Shown here in pieces: positions 6,465 through 14,382 of a DNA stretch of 19,513 nt. The position numbers were made by a program, and so were the translations under genes. This DNA is from Treponema sp. GTDB taxonomy: Bacteria; Spirochaetota; Spirochaetia; Treponematales; Treponemataceae. Location of the stretch: assembly GCA_023231445.1 (NCBI GenBank), contig JALNVF010000052.1:1-19513 (forward strand), in the 5' to 3' direction. Position 1 is the stretch's first letter. Each line of letters opens with the position of its first letter. Under the pieces are notes generated by a model. It was not told the origin of the DNA. It did not search any database and saw only the letters and a list, made by a program, of their open reading frames with translations.

Positions 6465-8300
6465 ATGGAAGTTAAAGATCTTAAAAACGCTAAAATAAAA
6501 GCGTGGGTTGAAGACTGGGTCAAATGGTGTGAGCCGGACAGTGTTTACATCTGCGACGGTTCTGCAGAAGAATACGACAGACTCATGAAGGGTCTTGTTG
6601 ATGCAGGTCTCGCAACAGAGCTCAAGAAGAAGCCGCACAGCTATCTTTTCCGTTCACTCCCTTCAGACGTTGCACGTGTTGAAGGACGCACATATATTGC
6701 ATCAGTAAAAGAAGACGATGCAGGTCCGACAAATCACTGGATCGATCCTGTTGAACTCAAAAAGACCATGAAGGAGCTGTATCACGGCTGTATGCACGGA
6801 CGCGCAATGTACATCATTCCGTTCAGCATGGGTCCTGTTGGTTCATCAATCGGTAAAAACGGTATTGAAATCACTGATTCAGCGTACGTTGTCTGCAACA
6901 TGGACATTATGACACGCGTCGGAACAAAAGTTCTGGACAATATAGGTACGGACGGTGCATGGATACCGTGTATGCATTCAGTCGGAAAACCGCTCAACAA
7001 CGGCGAATCAGACAACGGCATCTGGCCGTGCGCGGACATGGATCACAAATACATCAGCCAGTTCCCCGAAGAGCGTACGATCTGGTCTTACGGTTCAGGA
7101 TACGGCGGAAACGCGCTTCTCGGAAAAAAATGCTTTGCACTCCGCATCGCTTCCGTTCTTGCACGTGATGAAGGCTGGCTTGCAGAACACATGCTCATAC
7201 TTAAACTTACGAGCCCCAAAGGCGAAGTTAAATATATTACCGGCGCATTCCCGTCAGCATGCGGCAAGACAAACCTCGCCATGCTCCGCCCGACTCTCCC
7301 CGGATGGAAAGTCGAGACTGTCGGCGACGATATCGCATGGATGAAATTCGGTAAAGACGGTCGTCTGTATGCCATCAACCCGGAAAACGGATTCTTCGGC
7401 GTTGCACCGGGAACATCTGACGAATCTAACTACAACGCAATGCGCGCTGCGGAAAAGAATACAATCTTCACGAACTGCGCTCTTACCGATGACGGAGACG
7501 TCTGGTGGGAAGGCATCGGATACAAACCTGAAGGAAAGAACCTTGTCGACTGGCATGGAAAAACACGTCCGTGCCCGGAGAACGACAAAAACCCGAAAGA
7601 CAAAGAGCTCTGCATGGCCCATCCGAACGCACGCTTTACAGCTCCTGCAAATCAGTGTCCGTGCATCGCGCCAAACTGGGAAGATCCTAACGGCGTACCG
7701 ATCAGCGCATTCCTCTTCGGAGGACGCCGCCCGTCCACTGTACCGCTCGTACATCAGGCACGCAGCTGGAACCACGGTGTATTCCTTGGTTCAATCGTCG
7801 GTTCTGAAGTTACGGCTGCCGTTATTTCCGACCAGGTCGGTCAGGTCCGCCGTGACCCGTTCGCCATGCTTCCGTTCTGCGGATACAATATGGGCGACTA
7901 TTTCCAGCACTGGATCGACGTCGGAAGCAAATCAACAGAAGACAAACTCCCGAAGATTTTCTACGTCAACTGGTTCCGGAAGGATTCAGACGGCAACTTC
8001 ATGTGGCCGGGATACGGTGATAACAGCCGCGTTCTTGCATGGATTTTTGACCGCTGCGACGGGAAAGACAACTTTATCGATACACCGATCGGTTATATGC
8101 CGAAAGCCGGCGCTATCGACACAACAGGTCTTAAAGGCGTAACAGCAGAAACAATGAAAGCTCTCACATCAGTCGATGTTGAAGGCTGGAAGAAGGAAAT
8201 TAAAGACATCCGCGAGAATCACTATCCGAAGTTCGGAAAGCATCTGCCGAAAGAACTTTCACAGTGCCTCGATGATCTTGAAGCAAGACTGAACAAATAA
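6465..8300 (+). CDS. pckG: Phosphoenolpyruvate carboxykinase (GTP)
   Basis: A 611-residue cytoplasmic enzyme interconverting oxaloacetate plus GTP with phosphoenolpyruvate, GDP and CO2. The length and motifs are those of the GTP-type, not the ATP-type. FPSACGKTNLAM (262-273) is the GTP-PEPCK P-loop with the reactive cysteine C266. Other family stretches are GRAMYIIPFSMGP, WEGIGYK, FLFGGRRPSTVPLV, and NWFRKDSDGNFMWPGYGDNSRVL with the guanine-site region. In a fermenting anaerobe it often works in the carboxylating direction toward C4 acids, but direction is not readable from sequence. AGGAG (6454-6458) supports the start. It is monocistronic, between a good promoter and a strong terminator. 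Confidence 0.97.
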   Translation: MEVKDLKNAKIKAWVEDWVKWCEPDSVYICDGSAEEYDRLMKGLVDAGLATELKKKPHSYLFRSLPSDVARVEGRTYIASVKEDDAGPTNHWIDPVELKKTMKELYHGCMHGRAMYIIPFSMGPVGSSIGKNGIEITDSAYVVCNMDIMTRVGTKVLDNIGTDGAWIPCMHSVGKPLNNGESDNGIWPCADMDHKYISQFPEERTIWSYGSGYGGNALLGKKCFALRIASVLARDEGWLAEHMLILKLTSPKGEVKYITGAFPSACGKTNLAMLRPTLPGWKVETVGDDIAWMKFGKDGRLYAINPENGFFGVAPGTSDESNYNAMRAAEKNTIFTNCALTDDGDVWWEGIGYKPEGKNLVDWHGKTRPCPENDKNPKDKELCMAHPNARFTAPANQCPCIAPNWEDPNGVPISAFLFGGRRPSTVPLVHQARSWNHGVFLGSIVGSEVTAAVISDQVGQVRRDPFAMLPFCGYNMGDYFQHWIDVGSKSTEDKLPKIFYVNWFRKDSDGNFMWPGYGDNSRVLAWIFDRCDGKDNFIDTPIGYMPKAGAIDTTGLKGVTAETMKALTSVDVEGWKKEIKDIRENHYPKFGKHLPKELSQCLDDLEARLNK

Positions 8301-8329
8301 CGTACGCGTTAATAACGCAGTCTGACAGA

Positions 8330-8360
8330 CCCCGGTGCAGTAATGTGCCGGGGCTTTTTT
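8330..8360 (+). terminator. Intrinsic terminator of the PEP carboxykinase gene
   Basis: CCCCGGTGC (8330-8338) pairs with GTGCCGGGG (8345-8353) over nine positions including two G-U pairs, loop AGTAAT, followed one base later by six T (8355-8360). Confidence 0.9.
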
Positions 8361-8365
8361 ATACG

Positions 8366-8394
8366 TTGACGGTACAGAGTAATCAAGGTATTAT
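8366..8394 (+). promoter_or_regulatory. hicBA promoter
   Basis: TTGACG (8366-8371), exactly 17 bases, TATTAT (8389-8394), five of six consensus bases in each box. It starts six bases after the preceding terminator. The predicted start is near 8401. Confidence 0.62.
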
Positions 8395-8423
8395 TTTATT
8401 GATATAAAATTACTACAGGGAAC

Positions 8424-8447
8424 CTCTAAGAACTTCAAGTTTTAGAG
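8424..8447. repeat. Inverted repeat in hicBA leader, possible operator
   Basis: CTCTAA-G-AAC (8424-8433) pairs with GTT-TTAGAG (8439-8447) with one bulged base and the loop TTCAA. It lies between the promoter and the hicB ribosome-binding site. It may be an operator, an RNA hairpin or a copy of a dispersed repeat. Confidence 0.5.
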
Positions 8448-8473
8448 ATGTTCTGCATATAACAGGGGGTACT

Positions 8474-8662
8474 ATGTCATTACAATACACATATTGGAAG
8501 GATGCGGATTATTTCATCGGATATCTGAATGAATTTCCTGATTATGAAACAGAGGGAAAAACATTAGAAGAACTACAGCAAAACCTCCGCGATATTTATA
8601 CCGACATCCGGACAAATGAAATTCCCTTCATTCGTCGGACAGCGGAACTGGTACTTGCATGA
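8474..8662 (+). CDS. hicB: HicB-like antitoxin (short form)
   Basis: A 62-residue protein of the HicB family, the antitoxin that binds and neutralises HicA. The partial ribonuclease-H-like fold of HicB is recognisable from YTYWKDADYFIGYLNEFPDYETEGKTLEELQQNL, with DIYTDIRTNEIP following. It lacks the C-terminal HTH or ribbon-helix-helix domain that longer HicB proteins use for autoregulation, so control may come from elsewhere or from the leader hairpin. The GGGGG-type ribosome-binding site (8465-8469) supports the start. Its stop overlaps the hicA start (ATGA), which couples their translation; antitoxin first is the less common order for hicAB. Confidence 0.88.
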   Translation: MSLQYTYWKDADYFIGYLNEFPDYETEGKTLEELQQNLRDIYTDIRTNEIPFIRRTAELVLA

Positions 8663-8838
8663 AACGTAGAGATTTAATTACGCAACTTGAAAAAATGGGA
8701 TGTACACTTATAAGACACGGTGCGTCTCATGACTGGTATACAAATTATACTACAAATGTCTCACAGCCTGTTCCCAGACACTCGGAAATAAACGAACACC
8801 TTGCAAAATCAATTCTCAAAAAAATGAAAAACGATTAG
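8659..8838 (+). CDS. hicA: HicA-type mRNA interferase toxin
   Basis: A 59-residue protein (MKRRDLITQLEKMGC at the N-terminus) easily missed because of its length. It has the HicA/YcfA double-stranded-RNA-binding-like fold: the helix KRRDLITQLEKMG, the strand TLIRHGASHDWYTN with the conserved catalytic-type histidine H24 in RHGASHDWY, then VPRHSEINEHLAKSILKKM. HicA toxins cleave mRNA and arrest growth until HicB binds them. Its ATG overlaps the hicB stop by four bases. No separate ribosome-binding site is evident, as expected for coupled translation. All expected motifs are intact, so I expect a functional toxin. Confidence 0.88.
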   Translation: MKRRDLITQLEKMGCTLIRHGASHDWYTNYTTNVSQPVPRHSEINEHLAKSILKKMKND

Positions 8839-8848
8839 GAACAACCAC

Positions 8849-10435
8849 ATGCCAGATACAACAGTTAACTGGGCCGTTATTGCCCCCGGACACATTGCCG
8901 CAAAGTTCGCCGAAGCACTTTCCAGCCTTGCAAAAACCGATTCCGCGTTCTGCCGCTATGCCGTCGCATCACGTACTGCCGGGAAAGCTGAAAAATTTGC
9001 AGCGCAATGGGGATTTCAGAAGTCGTACGGCAGTTACGATGAACTCTTTGCCGATCCGGACGTCGACGCTGTCTATATTGCCAGTCCCCATACGTCACAT
9101 GCGGAGCTTTCGCTTAAAGCGCTCCGTGCAGGTAAGCACGTTCTCTGCGAAAAACCGGCTGCCGTTAACGTCGGTCAGCTTCAGGCAGTACTCGACGGTG
9201 CTGCCGATAAACATCTTTTTTTCATGGAAGCAATGTGGACGGCGTTTAATCCGACGGTACGTACGGTACTCGAATGGATTCGGGCAGGTAAAATCGGCAC
9301 GGTTCTGCATACCGATGCAAAGTTCTGCTTCCGCAATACATATGATCCGGAAAGCAGGCTCTTCAATCCCGCACTTGGTGGCGGTGCACTTCTGGACGTC
9401 GGTATATACCCTGTCACGTTCTCCATGCTCGTTGCAAAGGCTGCTGAAGATTACGAGGGCCATAAACCTGCCGTTCTCATAAAAGGCGGCAGTACAGTGG
9501 CCGCTCCGCGCCGTATCGTCTCTTCTGCACGCACGGCAAAAGGCGTGGACCTCTGGAACAGTGAAGAGTTTACGTTCGCATGCGGCATGACGGTCTCCCT
9601 CCAGAGCGCAGTCGATATGGCTGGTGCGGACAGCCCGCAGGATGCATACATATACGGGACGAACGGCTATATTCACGTGCCGCAGTTCTGGATGGCACAG
9701 CACGCGGAGCTGTTTATATACGCTGCAGAAAACGGTACGGAAGCGGTCCTCACGGAACGTGCAGACAAACCGTTCAGGTTTAACGGATACGAATACGAAA
9801 TAGAAGATGCAACAAAATGCATTCTTGCAGGTAAAACTGAATCGGTACTGCATGAATCACAGGCAGCGCTGGCCGTCTGCGCAACGCTCGACACGCTGCG
9901 CGCCCAGTGGCATCTTGTTTATCCGTGCGAGACACAGAAAGGATCATCCGGTACGACGAACGACAGTGTACCGGCGACGGCAGACAACACCCTGCTGACA
10001 ATTTATACCGACGGCGGATGCAGCGGAAATCCGGGCCCCGGCGGATGGGGATGTGTCATACTCGACGGAGAGAAAGAAACGCTTTTAAGCGGCGGCGAAA
10101 AATCGACAACAAACAACCGTATGGAGCTTATGGCTGCAATCAGTGCACTTTCAGCAGCAGCCCGTAATCCGGAGTGGAATAAGCGGAAAATACATATGTA
10201 CAGCGACAGTCAGTACGTAAAAAACGGCATCACCTCATGGATAAAATCATGGAAGAAAAACGGCTGGCTCACAAGCGCTAAGAAACCGGTACTCAACAGG
10301 GAACTGTGGGAAGAACTTGACGAACTGTATTCTTCACTCACCATCGAATGGTCCTGGGTTAAAGGTCACGCCGGTATAAAATACAATGAAATATGCGACC
10401 AGTTATGCCAGAAGGAAATACGGGCACAACGCTGA
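8849..10435 (+). CDS. Gfo/Idh/MocA-type oxidoreductase fused to RNase HI
   Basis: A 528-residue protein with two complete enzymatic parts. Residues 1 to about 365 are a Gfo/Idh/MocA oxidoreductase: a nucleotide-binding start (VIAPGHIA, first glycine replaced by alanine), EKP motif at 101-103 (K102), and GGGALLDVGIYPV. This part resembles dihydrodiol dehydrogenase-like members; its substrate is unknown. After a Ser/Thr-rich linker (about 368-381), residues 382-528 are RNase HI: D388 in YTDGGCSGNPGPGG, E426 in NNRMELMAA, D453 in YSDSQYV, H507 and D517 in GHAGIKYNEICDQL. All four carboxylates are present, so RNA of RNA-DNA hybrids should be cleaved. AGGA (8837-8840) precedes the start, ten bases after hicA, so it may share the hicBA transcript. 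Confidence 0.9.
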   Translation: MPDTTVNWAVIAPGHIAAKFAEALSSLAKTDSAFCRYAVASRTAGKAEKFAAQWGFQKSYGSYDELFADPDVDAVYIASPHTSHAELSLKALRAGKHVLCEKPAAVNVGQLQAVLDGAADKHLFFMEAMWTAFNPTVRTVLEWIRAGKIGTVLHTDAKFCFRNTYDPESRLFNPALGGGALLDVGIYPVTFSMLVAKAAEDYEGHKPAVLIKGGSTVAAPRRIVSSARTAKGVDLWNSEEFTFACGMTVSLQSAVDMAGADSPQDAYIYGTNGYIHVPQFWMAQHAELFIYAAENGTEAVLTERADKPFRFNGYEYEIEDATKCILAGKTESVLHESQAALAVCATLDTLRAQWHLVYPCETQKGSSGTTNDSVPATADNTLLTIYTDGGCSGNPGPGGWGCVILDGEKETLLSGGEKSTTNNRMELMAAISALSAAARNPEWNKRKIHMYSDSQYVKNGITSWIKSWKKNGWLTSAKKPVLNRELWEELDELYSSLTIEWSWVKGHAGIKYNEICDQLCQKEIRAQR

Positions 10436-10453
10436 GACAGGCATGCCGTTTTT

Positions 10454-11200
10454 TCAGGAAGTTTTTTCCGTACGGTAATCCGTGGGTGAAATACCGGTAT
10501 ACGTGCGGAATGCCTTACTGAAATAGTTGCTGTCGTTATAACCGAGCTGCTCTGCGATCTGCTGAATCTGCACGGAAGGATCTTTCAGCAGCTGCTTCGC
10601 ACGGTTCATGCGCACCTGCAGTACATATTCATAAATTCCGCAGCCGAATTCCTTTTTGAAAAGGCGGGATAAATATTCCTTCGTAAAGTAAAAATGCTCA
10701 CTCAGAGAGTCAAGTGTTACCTCTTCCATATATTTCTGATCGAGATATTCTTTTATTGCCACTGGCAGTTCATCAGCAGTATACGAATGTTCTGTATTCG
10801 TTATTTTTCTTACTACACCATGCTCCTTATCAAGCAGATCTGCCGCATGTTCAAGAACCCTGTTCAACTCGTCGGCAGCAAGCGGTTTCAGCAGATAATC
10901 AAGCGCGTTCGCCTGAAGCGCTGTTTTTGCATAGCGGAAATCATCATACCCGCTCACAACAATAAGTTTTACCAGGGGAAACTCTTCCGCCGCTTTCTGC
11001 AGAAAGGAACTTCCGTCCATAACAGGCATGTTCATGTCCACAAAAACAATATCGGGGTGAATTTCCCGCATCATTGAAAGCCCTTCTCTTCCGTTCCAGG
11101 CGGACCGCGGTTCTTCAAGGCCTAATTCCTGCCACTTTCCGAGTCTGCGGATTACCGTATGCACGGCTTTCTCATCATCAATAACAAGCGTCTTATACAT
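10454..11200 (-). CDS. Response regulator with AraC-type DNA-binding domain (YesN type)
   Basis: A 248-residue two-component regulator. The receiver domain (1 to about 120) has the acidic pair D8-D9, the phosphoacceptor D55 in VFVDMNMP, S83 in VVSGYDD and K105 in LLKPL. A linker leads to an AraC-type pair of helix-turn-helix motifs (about 148-245), with LDSLSEHFYFTKEYLSRLFKKEFG and the family signature QIAEQLGYNDSNYFSKAFRTYTGISPTDYR. It overlaps the kinase gene by eight bases and is transcribed with it. The natural target is the divergent sugar-transport operon starting at 13017. It converges on the RNase HI fusion gene with only 18 bases between the two stops. Confidence 0.93.
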   Translation of the reverse strand: MYKTLVIDDEKAVHTVIRRLGKWQELGLEEPRSAWNGREGLSMMREIHPDIVFVDMNMPVMDGSSFLQKAAEEFPLVKLIVVSGYDDFRYAKTALQANALDYLLKPLAADELNRVLEHAADLLDKEHGVVRKITNTEHSYTADELPVAIKEYLDQKYMEEVTLDSLSEHFYFTKEYLSRLFKKEFGCGIYEYVLQVRMNRAKQLLKDPSVQIQQIAEQLGYNDSNYFSKAFRTYTGISPTDYRTEKTS

Positions 11201-12911
11201 CGTTCACTTCCATTACGGTGCTCGTACCTGTGTGCTCCGTGCTGTAAATACAAAGCCGTGCGGTTTTACCGTACAGCAGCTGCAGCCTGTTTGACAGATT
11301 ACGCAGGCCTATACATTCCGTATCACGATTATTCTCTCCGGTAATCTGTCCGCGCGGATCCGTCTGTACAAGAATCTTCTGAATTTCCGCAAGCCTGGCA
11401 GCAGGGATGCCGGCCCCGTCGTCGGTAACTGTTATTATAAGTTTTCCGCCGGTATGTTCCGCCGTAATCTCAATCCGTACAGAGTCGGCAGTCTTTGACA
11501 TCCCGTGTATAATTGAATTCTCAACAAGTGTCGTTACACTTATTTTCGGTACGGGTTGTTCTTCCGTCCCACCCGCTATAACAAATTCGTATGTCAGTCT
11601 GTTTTCAAAACGGGCTTTCTGCAAAAAAAGATAATCCTTCACATGCTCAAGTTCGTTCCTGAGCGTTACAGTTTCCGGGCCCCTGATTGTATATTTGAGC
11701 ATTGACGACAAAGCCATAACCATGTCGTTAATTTTCATCTGATCATTTTCTATAGCTTCCGCAGAAATTGTCTGAAGCGTATTGTAAAGAAAGTGCGGAT
11801 TTATCTGTGATTCAAGCGCTGCCAGCTGCGCATTTTTCCAGTTTAATTCAGCAACGTAATTCTTTTGGATAAGTTCATCTATTCTGTGTATCATCGTATT
11901 ATATTCAGTGCATAATGAAGTAACTTCACTGCATCCTGAAATAGAAATGAGAGACTTAAAATTTCCCTGTCCCGTATTTCTTAACATTCCTGCAAGAACA
12001 GAAAGCGGGTGTACCAGTATCCGTATAAAAAAGACGAGGAGAACAACGGATAAGACAATAAAAAGTATACCAACGGTAAACGTCAGTGTACGTGTTTCCG
12101 ATAAGTATAAATCAAGCTGTTTCTTCGAAATATATGTTGTAAGATTCCACGCTTCATCTTCACTTTCCGCACTAACAGTAAGACACCCCTGTTTTTCCAG
12201 TGAAACAACATCATAATCCTCTACCGAATCACGGTAATACATACTGCCGTTTCTGTTTCTGAGCACAGTCAGTTCCCCCTGCCGGCCGCTCCGGAGAGTC
12301 TTGTCGAACCACGACGTATCTACCGTAAACCGGACGAATGCAAGCGGTCTGCCGTTTTCTATATTAATAAGCGTGCGGTAATAGACAAGCAGATTTCCCT
12401 CCTGTCCGGAAGGAATAACGGCACGGTAATACCGCGGGCGGGAAAAATCAGGGAACAACGGATCAGATGTTATATCGCTCAACGGTCTTTCGCTCACATT
12501 TCTGTTTTCGCGCGAAATAAAATATCCCTTATTAAGGTTCACTACATATATACTGTAATCAACAAGGTCATCCCGCTGGTAATATGCATTCCGCACGACC
12601 GACATAATGTATGCTTTTGTACTGTAATCATACTGACTGTCCGTACTGATTATTTTTAAAAACCGGACATCGTTCCGGGGATTAAGCGAAAATGCATTCA
12701 TCTGGGAAAAATAGGCTGCTGCATTTTTTATCTGCAGTTCAAGCAGCATCTGCGTGCTTGCATATATTTTATTCTGCAGATCCCGGCTGGTGCGTACAGA
12801 GGTAATTGAAATTACAAGTATCAGTATCACCGTCATGAGTGTCGTTATTACCGCCGTAAGCTGATACACCAGTGATTTTTTCTGCAGAAAATTCCTTAAC
12901 CGTTCCAACAT
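11193..12911 (-). CDS. Sensor histidine kinase (YesM type)
   Basis: A 572-residue membrane sensor. TM1 (about 13-38, rich in ILV) and TM2 (about 276-297) enclose an extracytoplasmic sensing domain of about 235 residues. A HAMP-like stretch (ILVHPLSVLAGML) and a coiled linker follow. The His_kinase (PF06580-type) motif ALESQINPHFLYNTL contains the phosphorylated H373, and the ATPase domain has VENSIIHG (N box), DDGAGIP (G1) and GLRNLSNRLQLLYG. It is paired with the AraC-type regulator, an arrangement usual beside carbohydrate ABC operons. The start at 12911 (MLERLRNF) is favoured over the longer frame to 12929 because the -10 box lies between them, six bases from this ATG. Confidence 0.93.
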   Translation of the reverse strand: MLERLRNFLQKKSLVYQLTAVITTLMTVILILVISITSVRTSRDLQNKIYASTQMLLELQIKNAAAYFSQMNAFSLNPRNDVRFLKIISTDSQYDYSTKAYIMSVVRNAYYQRDDLVDYSIYVVNLNKGYFISRENRNVSERPLSDITSDPLFPDFSRPRYYRAVIPSGQEGNLLVYYRTLINIENGRPLAFVRFTVDTSWFDKTLRSGRQGELTVLRNRNGSMYYRDSVEDYDVVSLEKQGCLTVSAESEDEAWNLTTYISKKQLDLYLSETRTLTFTVGILFIVLSVVLLVFFIRILVHPLSVLAGMLRNTGQGNFKSLISISGCSEVTSLCTEYNTMIHRIDELIQKNYVAELNWKNAQLAALESQINPHFLYNTLQTISAEAIENDQMKINDMVMALSSMLKYTIRGPETVTLRNELEHVKDYLFLQKARFENRLTYEFVIAGGTEEQPVPKISVTTLVENSIIHGMSKTADSVRIEITAEHTGGKLIITVTDDGAGIPAARLAEIQKILVQTDPRGQITGENNRDTECIGLRNLSNRLQLLYGKTARLCIYSTEHTGTSTVMEVNDV

Positions 12912-12917
12912 GTGCCC

Positions 12918-12926
12918 AGTATAACA
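12918..12926 (-). promoter_or_regulatory. Extended -10 promoter of the kinase gene (leaderless)
   Basis: Read on the minus strand, TGT-TATACT (12926 down to 12918) is an extended -10 element. Six bases (GGGCAC) separate it from the ATG at 12911. There is no ribosome-binding site or good -35 box. Confidence 0.62.
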
Positions 12927-12990
12927 CAACTGTTCATTTTTTTACCCTGAATTGTCTTTTTTTTTGCATGTTCAAATAGGAATGACGACC

Positions 12991-12996
12991 TATACT
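12991..12996 (+). promoter_or_regulatory. -10 box of the sugar ABC operon; activator-dependent style
   Basis: TATACT at 12991-12996 is followed by AGGAGG (13005-13010) and the ATG at 13017. No -35 sits at 17 bases; TTGCAT (12964) is 21 bases away and TGTTCA (12969) is 16. A poor -35 suits activation by the AraC-type regulator encoded divergently. Confidence 0.5.
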
Positions 12997-13016
12997 TAAA
13001 GAACAGGAGGCTACTA

Positions 13017-14255
13017 ATGAAAAAGATTATTCTGGCTGCACTGCTGGTGACTGCCGCAGCAGGAACGATATTTGCAGCAGGAAGCAAAAAAACTTCAAAA
13101 AAACAGACGACACTGTCGTTTATGCTCAACAGTCCGGAACTGACGGAATACTACAAACAATGCTTTGCAGAGTATGAAAAGGAAACGGGTGTAAAAATCA
13201 ATGCAGATATACTGCAGAACGACTATCAGACAGTTCTTAAAACACGCATAAACTCAGGCGATATCCCCGACCTGTTCCTTACCAGTGCATATAATGACAA
13301 TAAAGTCTACCGGGATTACGAGTATAATCTTGATAAAGAACCGTTCATGAAAAACGTCCAGCAGGCAATCCTTTCGAGCGTTATGCTTGACGGCCATGTG
13401 ACAGGGTATCCGTTCGTCGTTCAGTCGCACTCTTTCATTTATAATAAAGCGCTTTTTAAAAAAGCCGGCATCACGAAACTGCCTGAAACATATGCAGAAT
13501 ATGAAGCAGTCTGCCAGAAACTTACTGCAGCGGGAATACAGCCGTTCAGCACAGGATTTGCAGAATGGTGGGTTCTTCCGCAGACAACGTATCCTGCAAT
13601 GAGTGACGCATACAACGGTGATTACGATAAACTTTTCAAGGACATTGAAAACGGCAGATTAAAATTCGGAGATCTTCCGCAGATCGATTCTGCACTTGAT
13701 CTTATCGATATGATTAAAAAATACGGCGGTAATAAACCGATGGAATCTACATTCGATATTCAGGTTTCCGATTTTGCGAACGGCAAAGTCGCCATGATTC
13801 ATCAGGGATCATGGGCAGAAGCGAGCATCCGTGCAGTCAATCCGACTATCGACATGGGATACCTTAAAACACCGCGGAAAGACGGAAAGGGTGTCATAGC
13901 GGTCGAATCGAATCTTACGTTCCGGGTTTACAAAGATTCAAAGAACCGTGCTGCAGCACTTGCGTTCCTTAACTGGCTGTCTACATCAGATTACGGCAGA
14001 AAATGGATCCCGGATGTTGTAAAACAGATTTCTCCTCTCAAAGGTGCGTCAGCTCCTGATACACAGCTTGCAAAAGAAACTGCACAGGCACAGTCAGATA
14101 AAATTACGTGCCCGTGGTGGATTTTCAAAGGTCCGGACGGTATCGAGCAGCCGTTTGGTACTGCATTCCAGAATTATGCTGCCGGAACAGCGTCCCGTGC
14201 AGAAACCAAAACAGCACTTACACGGCTCTTTGCCGACGCATATGATGTCGAGTAA
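13017..14255 (+). CDS. ABC sugar transporter, extracellular solute-binding protein
   Basis: A 412-residue family 1 carbohydrate-binding protein. Residues 1-21 (MKKIILAALLVTAAAGTIFA) form a Sec signal peptide with likely cleavage at the A-rich end; there is no lipobox cysteine, so it should be free in the periplasm. The body has family stretches: FAEYEKETGVKI, RINSGDIPDLFL, GYPFVVQSHSFIYNKALFKKAG, DFANGKVAMIHQGSWA, and a late ALAFLNWLSTSDYG. It would deliver sugar to the two permeases downstream; the adjoining alpha-xylosidase suggests an alpha-xyloside oligosaccharide, but this is inference. AGGAGG is ideally spaced for the start. Confidence 0.94.
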   Translation: MKKIILAALLVTAAAGTIFAAGSKKTSKKQTTLSFMLNSPELTEYYKQCFAEYEKETGVKINADILQNDYQTVLKTRINSGDIPDLFLTSAYNDNKVYRDYEYNLDKEPFMKNVQQAILSSVMLDGHVTGYPFVVQSHSFIYNKALFKKAGITKLPETYAEYEAVCQKLTAAGIQPFSTGFAEWWVLPQTTYPAMSDAYNGDYDKLFKDIENGRLKFGDLPQIDSALDLIDMIKKYGGNKPMESTFDIQVSDFANGKVAMIHQGSWAEASIRAVNPTIDMGYLKTPRKDGKGVIAVESNLTFRVYKDSKNRAAALAFLNWLSTSDYGRKWIPDVVKQISPLKGASAPDTQLAKETAQAQSDKITCPWWIFKGPDGIEQPFGTAFQNYAAGTASRAETKTALTRLFADAYDVE

Positions 14256-14272
14256 CTTATAACAAACTTTCA

Positions 14273-14358
14273 GCAGGCCGGCAGTTAACAACAATACTAT
14301 ACTGATTAACTAATCAGAATTTCATCAGTATAGTTTTTCCTCCTGACTGCCAGCCTGC
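14273..14358 (+). repeat. Nested long inverted repeat in binding-protein/permease gap
   Basis: GCAGGCCGGCAGT (14273-14285) pairs with ACTGCCAGCCTGC (14346-14358), 12 of 13 positions, extended by two more pairs. Inside lies the terminator hairpin. The outer arm ends 14 bases before the permease ribosome-binding site (14372). Confidence 0.8.
14296..14338 (+). terminator. Intergenic terminator/attenuator after the binding-protein gene
   Basis: ACTATACTGAT (14296-14306) pairs perfectly with ATCAGTATAGT (14324-14334), followed by TTTT (14335-14338). A competing hairpin CTGATTA (14302-14308) with TAATCAG (14311-14317) uses part of the same left arm. Partial termination here would give more binding protein than permease. 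Confidence 0.72.
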
Positions 14359-14382
14359 TATTTTTCGCAACAGAGGTATTTC

